Shown here piece by piece: positions 34,815 through 42,889 of a stretch of DNA of 64,000 nt. The DNA is taken from contig CAVAPB010000006.1 of the NCBI GenBank assembly GCA_963590415.1, forward strand, positions 22,550 to 86,549, in the 5' to 3' direction. The first letter of the stretch is position 1. The number at the start of each line of letters is the position of its first letter. Under the pieces are notes generated by a model that worked only from the letters and a program-made list of their open reading frames with translations, was not told the DNA's origin and ran no database searches. Made by a program: the position numbers and the translations under genes. This DNA is from Fimenecus sp963590415. GTDB lineage: Bacteria; Bacillota; Clostridia; Oscillospirales; Acutalibacteraceae.

Positions 34815-34828
34815 AGGGATTATTATTC
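34815..34828 (-). repeat. Inverted 14-nt partial CRISPR repeat (anti-repeat) in the leader
   Basis: AGGGATTATTATTC is the reverse complement of repeat positions 1-14 (GAATAATAATCCCT), with the match beginning exactly at repeat position 1. It falls at the predicted 5' end of the pre-crRNA. Confidence 0.85.
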
Positions 34829-34900
34829 AAATAAATGAAGGATTTTATTCTTTTTGCACAATTTAATAAGCTGACTTTTGTTGGATTTGACAATACAAGG

Positions 34901-36364
34901 GAATAATAATCCCTACTAATTTCTACTGTTGTAGATGTAGCTCTCAACATCGATTAGAGCGGGAATAATAATCCCTACTAATTTCTACTGTTGTAGATAA
35001 TAAAGCCCCGTGCCTTGACTTTACCGGAATAATAATCCCTACTAATTTCTACTGTTGTAGATCTTGGAAATACCGAGCTGGCCCGCCACGAATAATAATC
35101 CCTACTAATTTCTACTGTTGTAGATCGGAAAGAGTGGATTTCGACTTCCTGAATAATAATCCCTACTAATTTCTACTGTTGTAGATGTAGCTCTCTGTAA
35201 AGTTGTTGTATTATCGAATAATAATCCCTACTAATTTCTACTGTTGTAGATTTGAATATATCGAGAATATGTGAGGGAATAATAATCCCTACTAATTTCT
35301 ACTGTTGTAGATCTCAAAACGCCACTAAAAACGCTTTTGAATAATAATCCCTACTAATTTCTACTGTTGTAGATTCCTGTACCGGATAGAAAACCAAGTA
35401 TGAATAATAATCCCTACTAATTTCTACTGTTGTAGATGCGTTATCACTGTATAAGACCCGTAAGGAATAATAATCCCTACTAATTTCTACTGTTGTAGAT
35501 TCTGCCATTTCTATAATATAAGAGAGAATAATAATCCCTACTAATTTCTACTGTTGTAGATAGTTCAACTATTTTATCCTGAACAAGAATAATAATCCCT
35601 ACTAATTTCTACTGTTGTAGATCAAGGAACTCTTAACCCTGACAAAACGAATAATAATCCCTACTAATTTCTACTGTTGTAGATTTGACCTTGAAGTTAT
35701 TACTTGTAACGAATAATAATCCCTACTAATTTCTACTGTTGTAGATAGCGGTGTTAATGCTTTATCTATAAGGAATAATAATCCCTACTAATTTCTACTG
35801 TTGTAGATCCACCTCCTATGATATGCCTAACATCGAATAATAATCCCTACTAATTTCTACTGTTGTAGATAAATATCTCTCGCTGACCCAAGAGTGAATA
35901 ATAATCCCTACTAATTTCTACTGTTGTAGATGTCGATTCAACCTCCGAAACTCTTGTCGGAATAATAATCCCTACTAATTTCTACTGTTGTAGATTTAAA
36001 GGCTTATCTTCTCGAATTACGGAATAATAATCCCTACTAATTTCTACTGTTGTAGATCAAGAATTGAAACTCTGCACTGTTTTGAATAATAATCCCTACT
36101 AATTTCTACTGTTGTAGATATGTGCCGAACTGTTCTATAATCATAGGAATAATAATCCCTACTAATTTCTACTGTTGTAGATTAACTGTTGCCAGTTTTA
36201 CTTTGCTTGTGAATAATAATCCCTACTAATTTCTACTGTTGTAGATAGGCGAGGTAACATATGGAACTTAAATGAATAATAATCCCTACTAATTTCTACT
36301 GTTGTAGATTGTTGACGCGGAAGAAGTCAACGAAGCGAATAATAATCCCTACTAATTTCTACTG
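34901..36364 (+). CRISPR. Type V-A CRISPR array, 24 repeats and 23 spacers
   Basis: The 36-base repeat begins GAATAATAATCCCT and ends in the Cas12a handle, an AATT lead-in then a TCTAC-TGTT-GTAGA stem-loop and a final T. Repeats 1-23 appear identical; repeat 24 (36337-36364) keeps only the first 28 bases and loses the 3' side of the stem, which marks the distal end. Spacers are 25-29 bases long (23 in all, 608 bases together), all different. The leader lies at the cas2 side and the handle orientation shows plus-strand transcription. Spacers 1 (34937-34962) and 5 (35187-35215) share their first nine bases, GTAGCTCTC. No spacer match was noticed inside this window. Confidence 0.98.
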
Positions 36365-36381
36365 CGTATTAAAACAAAATC

Positions 36382-36421
36382 AAATCCCGCTACCGACTGA
36401 GTGCTTGTAGCGGGATTTTTA
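36382..36421. terminator. Terminator between the CRISPR array and the GH95 gene
   Basis: AAATCCCGCTAC (36382-36393), a 13-base loop and GTAGCGGGATTT (36407-36418) followed by T. It would end the pre-crRNA, and on the minus strand could also end the fucosidase transcript. Confidence 0.85.
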
Positions 36422-36453
36422 TATGTATTTGCAGCTTGTTAATTTGCTATGTT

Positions 36454-38742
36454 TCAGGAATCGCAATTTTCGTTTGTTATGACCTTGAGGTCCTTGTTAT
36501 CCGTATGCAGTTCGTATGCCGTAACCTTTCCGTTTTCCCACGAAAAGTCGATTTTTGCATTGCCCTTGACCCTAAAGCCCTTGACGCTGCCGCTTTTCCA
36601 CTCTTTCGGCAGGGCAGGGAGCAAATAGATATTCTTGCCGTCCGACTGTACAAGCATTTCGTTTATTCCGCTTGCCGCACCGAAGTTTCCGTCAATCTGG
36701 AACGGGGGATGTGCGTCGAAAAGGTTCGGATATGTTCCGCCGCCGTCGCCGTAATTGAACGCCGATTTTTTCCTTGACCTTACGGGGTTCAACTGCATAT
36801 TGAGAAGAGTATATGCCTTGTCGGAATTTTTAAGACGGGCATGGAAATTTATCTTCCACGCAAGGCTCCAGCCCGTGCCTGCGTCGCCTCTGATTTCAAG
36901 CGTCTTTTTGCAGGCGTTGAAAAGCTCGGGCGTGTCGTTTTTGTTTATAAGATTGAACGGGTGCAGACCGATAAGGTGCGAAACATGGCGATGATGCTTG
37001 TCGCACTCCTTGTATTCGTCGTCCCATTCAAGAAGCTGACCCTGTGAGCCAATCTTAAACGGCTTGATTTTCTCCGTCTGCTCGGCAATCTTTTTCGTGA
37101 ATTCGTCGCTTACACCCGTGATTTCACAGGCTTTGAGATAACTCTTGAAGCAGTCGAGGACAATCGTGTCCATAATAGCGGAGCTTTTTGCAACCGAGGT
37201 TGCCTTGTCGTTACACTTAAAGGTGTTTTCGGGTGAGGTCGCGGGGCATACCGAAAGTTTTTCCTTTTCCGTATGTGTTAAAATATCGGAATAAAATTCG
37301 CACGCCTTTTTGAGTATCGGCAACGCCGTATTTGAAAGGAATTCCTTGTCGCCCGTGTATTCGTAGTATTCAAAAAGGCTGTGGCAAAGCCAGCCCGAGC
37401 CGCCCTGCCAATATCCCCATTGCGTGTCGCCGTAGGTGGGGACGGTGAAGCCCCATATGTCGGAGTTGTGGTGGGCGACAAATCCGCCCGCCTTGTAATA
37501 ATCCCTTGCGGTTGCCTCACCCGTTACACTGATAAGCCCGATAAGGTCAAACAGGGGAGAGATAAGCTCCGGCATATCAAAGCAGAGAGTCGGCCAATAG
37601 TTCATTTCGGTATTGATGTTTATCGTGTAGTTTGAGTTCCATGGCGCACGCAGGTTTTCGCTCCATATGCCCTGGAGGTTTGTCGCACGGGAATTTTCTC
37701 TCGAGGATGAAATCGTAAGATATTTTGCAAAGTTCCAGAAAAGCTCGTAAAGCTCCGAGTCCGACTTGTCGTTTTTGAAAGCGTAAAGCCTTTCGTTAGT
37801 CGGCAGTTCGGAATTTTCGCTCTTTTTATTGAGTGTGAAAGCCGTTCTCGAATAATATTTTGCATAATCGGCAATGTGCTCCGACTTCAAAGCCTCATAA
37901 CCCTTTTTTAACGCAGAATTTACGGCGAGGACACAGGCGTTTTTGTATTCAACATCGCTTTTGTAAGGCGGAGTAAGTCCGTCTTTGAAATTGGTCTTTG
38001 TGCAGAGGAAAACCGTGGTTTCCGTACTGCCGCTAACCTTGATTTTGCTGCCCTCCGCCGCACAGACGGTTCCGTTTGAAACTACTTTTATAACCGTTCT
38101 GAAAGATATTCCCTGCTCCTCGGGCTTGTCGGAATACGGGAGCTCGGCGCAGGGGTATTTTGCAAGCCTTGAACCTGAATCGCTCGGGCAGATGCCGTCA
38201 ACCGTAACGGTGTCCTTTACTGCAACGGCGGTGCTCCTTAATTGAGTTTTGAAATTCACCGAAAAATCTATGCCCTTTGAGGAGGTTATCCTGTACACAA
38301 GCACATCCGCAGGGTTTGATATAAAGGCTTCTTTGGTTATTTTAGCGCCGCTTTTTTCGTATTTGCAGTCAAGAACCGCCGTTTCAAGGTCGAGTGCTCT
38401 TTTGTATTTCTTCGCTCCAGACAGCGAAAATTTATGCTCTATGTAAAGGTCTCCGAGCGGAAGATAAGCCTGCGACCAGCAGGTCAAAAAGTTGTCGGTA
38501 AGCTCCTTTTGAGCAGATACAAAGTCGCCGTCAAGAGTCAGGCTTTGCGCTTTTTTGTAGGCTTCGTATGCACCGTCTTTTTTAATTTCTCTCGGGAAGC
38601 CCGTCCAGAGAGTATCACGGTTTAAGGCGATACGGTCGCTTTTATCCGAGCAGAAAAACATACCGCCCAAAAAGCCGTTTCCCATCGGAATAGCGTCCGT
38701 CCAGTATTTTGCGGGGGAGTTATACCAAACAATATTATTCAT
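36454..38742 (-). CDS. GH95 family glycoside hydrolase, probable alpha-L-fucosidase
   Basis: A 762-residue enzyme of family GH95, whose members remove alpha-1,2-L-fucose or alpha-L-galactose from glycans. In order: an N-terminal beta-sandwich (WYNSPAKYWTDAIPMGNGFLGGM), a linker, the (alpha/alpha)6 barrel with NLQGIWSENLRAPWNSNY, INTEMNYWPT and AHHNSDIWGF, QLLEWDDEYKECDKHHRHVSH, and DAHPPFQIDGNFG, then a small C-terminal beta domain. No signal peptide is seen, so it probably acts in the cytoplasm on imported fucosylated oligosaccharides, such as mucin or milk glycan fragments. It stands alone; no transporter or regulator lies next to it. Confidence 0.92.
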   Translation of the reverse strand: MNNIVWYNSPAKYWTDAIPMGNGFLGGMFFCSDKSDRIALNRDTLWTGFPREIKKDGAYEAYKKAQSLTLDGDFVSAQKELTDNFLTCWSQAYLPLGDLYIEHKFSLSGAKKYKRALDLETAVLDCKYEKSGAKITKEAFISNPADVLVYRITSSKGIDFSVNFKTQLRSTAVAVKDTVTVDGICPSDSGSRLAKYPCAELPYSDKPEEQGISFRTVIKVVSNGTVCAAEGSKIKVSGSTETTVFLCTKTNFKDGLTPPYKSDVEYKNACVLAVNSALKKGYEALKSEHIADYAKYYSRTAFTLNKKSENSELPTNERLYAFKNDKSDSELYELFWNFAKYLTISSSRENSRATNLQGIWSENLRAPWNSNYTININTEMNYWPTLCFDMPELISPLFDLIGLISVTGEATARDYYKAGGFVAHHNSDIWGFTVPTYGDTQWGYWQGGSGWLCHSLFEYYEYTGDKEFLSNTALPILKKACEFYSDILTHTEKEKLSVCPATSPENTFKCNDKATSVAKSSAIMDTIVLDCFKSYLKACEITGVSDEFTKKIAEQTEKIKPFKIGSQGQLLEWDDEYKECDKHHRHVSHLIGLHPFNLINKNDTPELFNACKKTLEIRGDAGTGWSLAWKINFHARLKNSDKAYTLLNMQLNPVRSRKKSAFNYGDGGGTYPNLFDAHPPFQIDGNFGAASGINEMLVQSDGKNIYLLPALPKEWKSGSVKGFRVKGNAKIDFSWENGKVTAYELHTDNKDLKVITNENCDS

Positions 38743-38817
38743 CTCGCACCTCGTTGCTTTAATGAATTTATTATATAATATCCGCCCGAAAAGGTCAATT
38801 GAATATCATATATAGTA

Positions 38818-38846
38818 TTGTATTCGCCGACAAAATATGATATATT
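38818..38846 (+). promoter_or_regulatory. Predicted promoter of the exonuclease gene
   Basis: TTGTAT (38818-38823), a 17-base spacer and TATATT (38841-38846) in the divergent gap between the GH95 gene and the exonuclease. Confidence 0.4.
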
Positions 38847-38879
38847 TATTAAGTTATTTTATTGATTGGGGATATTTGT

Positions 38880-39758
38880 TTGCAATATGTAATAATGGAC
38901 CTCGAATGGAACACGGCATACTGTAAGAAATACGGCTGTTTTTTTAACGAAATAATCGAAATCGGCGCCGTAAAGCTTGACAGTGATTTTAATATTACAG
39001 ACTCGATCTCCGTAATTGTAAAACCGCAGATAGGCAAAAAGCTGCGCGGCAGGGTCAAGGATTTGACCCATATCACAAACGAGGATATTTCTTCGGGTAT
39101 TGTATTTGAAGAGGCAGTCAAGAGATTTTCCGATTGGCTCGGTGACGAGGAAAATACCTTCCTTACCTGGGGTGACGGGGATATAAGAGTTTTTTCAAAG
39201 AACTATGAGTATTTTTTCAATATCGATGCCCTGCCGTTTATCGACAATTATGCGGACGCCCAAAAATACTGTCAGTCGTTTATCGACGCCCCGAGCGGAC
39301 AGCAGATAGGACTTTCGGCGGCGTGCGAAAAGCTCGGAATAGACCCCGAGGAGTTTTCCCACCACCGCGCCCTTGACGACAGCCTTATGACGGTTGAGTG
39401 CATTAAAAAGGTTTACGACAGAGATAAGCTTCAAAAGTACATAAGAAAATGTGACGGGTCGTTTTATAAAAGGCTTTCGTTTAAGCCGTATATCATTAAA
39501 GATATAAACGACCCGGGCGTTGATAAGTCAAAGTTCAAATGCGTTTGCGACACCTGCGGCGGCAATGTGATAAAAAAGAAAAAGTGGAGCTTTGTCAACA
39601 ATTCTTTCAGAGCCGAATTTTATTGCCCGAACTGCGATAAGAATTTCAGAGTGTGCGTAAGGTTCAAACGGTATTTTGACAGGGTAGAGGCGAAAAAGAC
39701 CTTTTCGGACATAGTGCAGAAAGAAAGGCACAGAAATAAACCGAAAGAACAGAATTGA
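38880..39758 (+). CDS. DEDDh 3'-5' exonuclease with C-terminal zinc ribbon
   Basis: A 292-residue protein. The TTG at 38880, after TTGGGGAT, gives the family-typical start MQYVIMDLEWN. Exonuclease motifs are MDLEWN (Asp, Glu), LTWGDGDIRVF (Asp) and SHHRALDDS (His, Asp), so the DEDDh set is complete. The C-terminal part carries a Cys4 zinc-ribbon-like pair (CDTCGG and CPNCDKN). Similar proteins occur in Clostridia next to unrelated genes; the substrate (DNA or RNA) is unknown. Confidence 0.85.
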   Translation: MQYVIMDLEWNTAYCKKYGCFFNEIIEIGAVKLDSDFNITDSISVIVKPQIGKKLRGRVKDLTHITNEDISSGIVFEEAVKRFSDWLGDEENTFLTWGDGDIRVFSKNYEYFFNIDALPFIDNYADAQKYCQSFIDAPSGQQIGLSAACEKLGIDPEEFSHHRALDDSLMTVECIKKVYDRDKLQKYIRKCDGSFYKRLSFKPYIIKDINDPGVDKSKFKCVCDTCGGNVIKKKKWSFVNNSFRAEFYCPNCDKNFRVCVRFKRYFDRVEAKKTFSDIVQKERHRNKPKEQN

Positions 39759-39854
39759 ATTTAATGATATGAATTTCAATCCGTGCACAAATACAGGCTC
39801 CCTTTGCACAAGGGAGGCTTAGTTCTGCGTGCATTTCCATTTTATGCGTACCCG

Positions 39855-39878
39855 TAGGGACAGCCCTTGCGGCTGTCC
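39855..39878. repeat. Palindromic repeat, family A, copy 2
   Basis: TAGGGACAGCCC-TTGC-GGCTGTCC, near-identical to 11795-11820, again preceded by TTTATGCG. Confidence 0.8.
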
Positions 39879-39923
39879 AAGGTGGGATATATTAAATTCG
39901 TACATGGGCGAGCCCATACGCTG

Positions 39924-40007
39924 ACGATGTAAATATGAAATTATCCGAGAAGTTCCGCTCCTCTTCGATGGAGCAGTCAAACGCTTTGCGTTTGACTGAG
40001 GGAGTTT
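39924..40007. repeat. Repeat family D, copy 2
   Basis: ACGATGTAA.ATATGAAA.TTATCCGAGAAG... ending GTTTGACTGAGGGAGTTT; second copy of the 11975-12057 unit. Confidence 0.75.
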
Positions 40008-40043
40008 GTTGTTTATCGCAAATTAACCGATACAATCAACATA

Positions 40044-40130
40044 TCATACCGTAGGGGCGAACTGTGTTCGCCCGCTTTTATTTGCTCTGAATTTGACGGG
40101 CGACCGCAGGTCGCCCCTACGGGTCGTGCG
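40044..40130. repeat. Double-palindrome repeat, family B, copy 2
   Basis: CATACCGTAGGGGCGAAC...GTTCGCCCG, T-rich spacer, GGGCGACC...GGTCGCCC and CTACGGGTCGTGCG; near-identical to 12225-12310. Confidence 0.85.
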
Positions 40131-40156
40131 TAATCACATTGGGCAAGCCCAATAAG

Positions 40157-40190
40157 CAAAAAGAGCGGAGTATCAAAACTCCGCTCTTTT
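40157..40190 (-). terminator. Rho-independent terminator after serA
   Basis: On the minus strand, AAAAGAGCGGAG (40179-40190 read in reverse), an 8-base loop and CTCCGCTCTTTT with a T-run; a 12-bp perfect stem just after the serA stop. Confidence 0.85.
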
Positions 40191-40209
40191 ACTGTATTCG
40201 ATTATTTTA

Positions 40210-41373
40210 TTACTTAATAACCCTGACTCTTATGATGTTGTCAAGAGCCTTGATAGCCTCTATGGCGTCGGCGGAAACATCCGTGTCCGTGTCGAGCATT
40301 GTGTAGGCGAATTCGCCTCTTGATTTGTTTACCATATTATCAATATTGATGTTTTCGTTGGCAACCGCCGCGGAAATATTGCTGATAACATTCGGGACAT
40401 TCTTGTGGAGAATTGTAATTCTCGTCTTACCGCTTCTCGGAACGGATACGCTCGGATAGTTTACCGAGTGCGTGATGTTGCCGTTTTCAAGGTAATCGAC
40501 AATTTCGTTTACAGCCATTACAGCACAGTTATCCTCAGATTCGGGAGTTGACGCACCGAGGTGGGGGAGAACTATTACGCCGTTTGCGTCAAGGAGCGCA
40601 GGATTGCCGAAGTCCGTAACATATGCCGCAACCTTGCCGTCGGAAAGAGCTTTTATAATGTCGTTTGTCTCGACAAGCTCGCCTCGTGCAAAGTTGAGAA
40701 TTCTGACGCTGTCCTTCATCTTTGCAATGCTTATTGTATTGATAACGCCTCTTGTGGAGTCCGTGAGCGGAACATGGAGCGTGATATAGTCGCAGGAAGC
40801 GAAAATGTCGTCAAGATTTGTAACATGCTTTACGCTTCTTGAAAGGTTCCACGCAGCGTCAACGGAAAGGTAGGGGTCGTAGCCGTAAACCTCCATACCG
40901 AGAGACTGAGCCGCATTTGCGACAAGCACGCCGATAGCTCCGAGTCCGATTACGCCGAGCTTTTTGCCCTTGATTTCGGGGCCTGCGAATGCAGATTTGC
41001 CCTTTTCAACGCTCTTTGAGAAGTTATCATCGTCTTTAAGCGTTGCCTTTACCCATTCGATTGCGGGAACAATTTTTCTCGAAGAGAGCAAAAGACCGCA
41101 TAGTACAAGCTCTTTTACCGCGTTTGCGTTTGCGCCGGGAGTGTTGAAAACAACGATACCATTTTTTGCGCATTCCTCAATCGGAATATTGTTTACGCCT
41201 GCGCCCGCCCTTGCAACGGCGAGGGTTTCGGGTGCAAATTCCGTCTCGTGCATTGAAGCGGAGCGGACAAGTATAGCGTCGGGATTTTTTATATCGTCCG
41301 AGCATTTATAATCGGAAGTGAAGTTTTTGATACCAGTTTCCGAAATTTTGTTAAGAGTTAAAACATTATACAT
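40210..41373 (-). CDS. serA: D-3-phosphoglycerate dehydrogenase
   Basis: First enzyme of serine synthesis, oxidising 3-phosphoglycerate. The 387-residue product has the Rossmann motif KKLGVIGLGAIGVLVANAA, catalytic Arg in LNFARGELVE, His in VLPHLGAST and a C-terminal ACT domain (ITILHKNVPNVISNISAAVA), the likely serine-sensing part. In the region where the catalytic Glu is usual, the sequence reads VTDFGNPALLDANG, with no Glu. It lies 14 bases after serC, so the two form one operon. Confidence 0.93.
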   Translation of the reverse strand: MYNVLTLNKISETGIKNFTSDYKCSDDIKNPDAILVRSASMHETEFAPETLAVARAGAGVNNIPIEECAKNGIVVFNTPGANANAVKELVLCGLLLSSRKIVPAIEWVKATLKDDDNFSKSVEKGKSAFAGPEIKGKKLGVIGLGAIGVLVANAAQSLGMEVYGYDPYLSVDAAWNLSRSVKHVTNLDDIFASCDYITLHVPLTDSTRGVINTISIAKMKDSVRILNFARGELVETNDIIKALSDGKVAAYVTDFGNPALLDANGVIVLPHLGASTPESEDNCAVMAVNEIVDYLENGNITHSVNYPSVSVPRSGKTRITILHKNVPNVISNISAAVANENINIDNMVNKSRGEFAYTMLDTDTDVSADAIEAIKALDNIIRVRVIK

Positions 41374-41387
41374 TTCAATTACCTCTG

Positions 41388-42470
41388 TTATGAATTTGCT
41401 TTCTCAAAGTCAGCCATAAATTTAACAAGCTTTTCAACACCCTCATAGGGCATAGCGTTGTAAATGGAAGCTCTCATTCCGCCTACGCTTCTGTGTCCTT
41501 TGATGTTGACAAGACCTGCCTCGGTAGCCTCTTTCACGAATTTTGCATTGAGCTCTTCAGAGTCCGTAACAAACGGAACATTCATAAGAGAACGGTCCTT
41601 CGGTACCACCGTACCATGGAACATCTTTGAACTGTCAAGGAAATCGTAAAGGAGCTTTGCTTTTTTGATGTTTTTCTCTTTCATAGCCTCAAGTCCGCCG
41701 TTTTCTTTGAGCCATTCAAGCACAAGCTTGCATATATAAATCGTGTAGCAAGGGGGAGTGTTGTAAAGCGAGTCGTTGTCAGCCATCAGCTTGTAGTCAA
41801 GCATTGAGGGGGTGTAATCTCTTGCGTTGCCGAGCAAATCCTCACGGATAATGCAAATGGTGAGACCTGCGGGCGCAACGTTCTTCTGTGCTCCGCCGTA
41901 GAGCATACCGAACTTGGTAACATCGATAGGCTCCGAGAGGAAGCACGAGGAAATGTCTGCGATAAGCGGCACATCTCCCGTGTCGGGTAAATCACGAATG
42001 ATATTTCCGTGAACGGTTTCGTTCATACAGATGTAGAAGTAGTCCGCATCGGGTCGGAACTCGCTTTTGTCCATAACGGGTACACAGGAGAAATTTTGAT
42101 CCTTTGACGAAGCAACGATTTTTACATCGCCGTACTTTGTCGCCTCTTTATATGCTTTGTTTGACCACTGACCCGATACGACATAATCGGCTTTGCCGCT
42201 TTTGTTCATAAAGTTGAGGGGAATTGCCGCAAACTGCGTTGAAGCACCGCCCTGTAAGAAAAGCACCTTGTAGTTGTCGGGGATGTTCATAAGCTCACGC
42301 AAAAGAGCCTCCGCACCCTTGATAATGCCGTCAAAAACCTTTGAACGGTGGCTCATCTCCATAACCGACTGACCGCTGCCCTGATAGTCGAGCATTTCGT
42401 CCGCCGCTTTCTTTAATACCTCTTCGGGGAGCATTGAAGGACCCGCCGAAAAATTATAAACTCTTGCCAT
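41388..42470 (-). CDS. serC: Phosphoserine aminotransferase
   Basis: PLP enzyme converting 3-phosphohydroxypyruvate to phosphoserine. The 360-residue product starts MARVYNFSAGPSMLPEEVL, carries GQSVMEMSHRSKVF, and has the PLP lysine in LYGGAQKNVAPAG. CGGAGG precedes the ATG. It is the first gene of serC-serA; no serB-type phosphatase is nearby. Confidence 0.97.
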   Translation of the reverse strand: MARVYNFSAGPSMLPEEVLKKAADEMLDYQGSGQSVMEMSHRSKVFDGIIKGAEALLRELMNIPDNYKVLFLQGGASTQFAAIPLNFMNKSGKADYVVSGQWSNKAYKEATKYGDVKIVASSKDQNFSCVPVMDKSEFRPDADYFYICMNETVHGNIIRDLPDTGDVPLIADISSCFLSEPIDVTKFGMLYGGAQKNVAPAGLTICIIREDLLGNARDYTPSMLDYKLMADNDSLYNTPPCYTIYICKLVLEWLKENGGLEAMKEKNIKKAKLLYDFLDSSKMFHGTVVPKDRSLMNVPFVTDSEELNAKFVKEATEAGLVNIKGHRSVGGMRASIYNAMPYEGVEKLVKFMADFEKANS

Positions 42471-42607
42471 AAAAAATACCTCCGATTATATGTGTGAATT
42501 TTCACAAAAATGATACTTGCTTGACGCCGCTATGTGATTGACAAAAAAATAAACAACTCTGTTTTTGACAATAATTTGTTCCACACTTCCCACGGCGATT
42601 GTCTAAC

Positions 42608-42637
42608 ATTATAACAGGCTTGAATATTAAAAGTCAA
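42608..42637 (-). promoter_or_regulatory. Predicted promoter of serC-serA
   Basis: On the minus strand TTGACT (42632-42637), an 18-base spacer and TATAAT (42608-42613). It leaves a leader of about 130 bases before serC. Confidence 0.6.
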
Positions 42638-42822
42638 TAGATTGACAAGAACTTAACAATATCTTTTCGATTTTTTCAAAAAAGCCAAGCAAATATGTTG
42701 ATTATTTTAACAAAGTCTTTGTTTTCATACTATTCCGAATGAATTTCGGGCGTTCATTGCCTTTTTGCACATAAATATCAGCTTTTATCCCGTAAAACTC
42801 TACACCCTTTTTCGTTTTCTTA

Positions 42823-42851
42823 TTGCAGTAAACCTTAAAATATTATATAAT
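42823..42851 (+). promoter_or_regulatory. Predicted promoter of lon
   Basis: TTGCAG (42823-42828), a 17-base spacer and TATAAT (42846-42851), 38 bases before the ATG. No CIRCE-type inverted repeat was seen. Confidence 0.6.
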
Positions 42852-42889
42852 TTTATTAAATATTATCTAAAATCTACGGAGTTGAACAT

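Larger units (their letters stand above)
34775..34900 (+). promoter_or_regulatory. CRISPR leader
   Basis: AT-rich 126-base leader between cas2 and the first repeat. It carries a predicted promoter and, at 34815-34828, AGGGATTATTATTC, the exact reverse complement of the first 14 bases of the CRISPR repeat. The segment next to repeat 1 (TTGGATTTGACAATACAAGG) would be the integration site anchor. Confidence 0.75.
39759..40156. other. Repeat-rich gap between the exonuclease and serA
   Basis: No gene is seen. It holds TTTCAATCCGTGC (as at 11.9 kb), family A (39855-39878), family D (39924-40007) and the 86-base family B element (40044-40130), in the same order as in the 11.6-12.6 kb block. Confidence 0.8.
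42471..42889. other. Divergent control region between serC and lon
   Basis: A 419-base AT-rich gap. It holds one predicted promoter for each side (42608-42637 on minus, 42823-42851 on plus), a serC leader of about 130 bases and several TTGACA-like words. I saw no riboswitch or T-box signature. The 42640-42820 stretch shows nothing recognisable. Confidence 0.6.

Noticed and set aside
34815..34828. Leader anti-repeat as a tracrRNA gene
   Set aside because: Cas12a processes its own crRNA without a tracrRNA, and the match covers the discarded 5' part of the repeat, not the handle.
35314..35508. Minus-strand frame across CRISPR repeats 7-10
   Set aside because: It is a translation of the repeat (recurring VEISRDYYS) and has no ribosome site.
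34937..36336. Self-targeting spacers
   Set aside because: No spacer match was noticed in the window outside the array; the rest of the genome is not visible.
42471..42600. Riboswitch or T-box in the serC leader
   Set aside because: No specifier-loop, T-box or known aptamer core could be recognised; only AT-rich sequence with short repeats.
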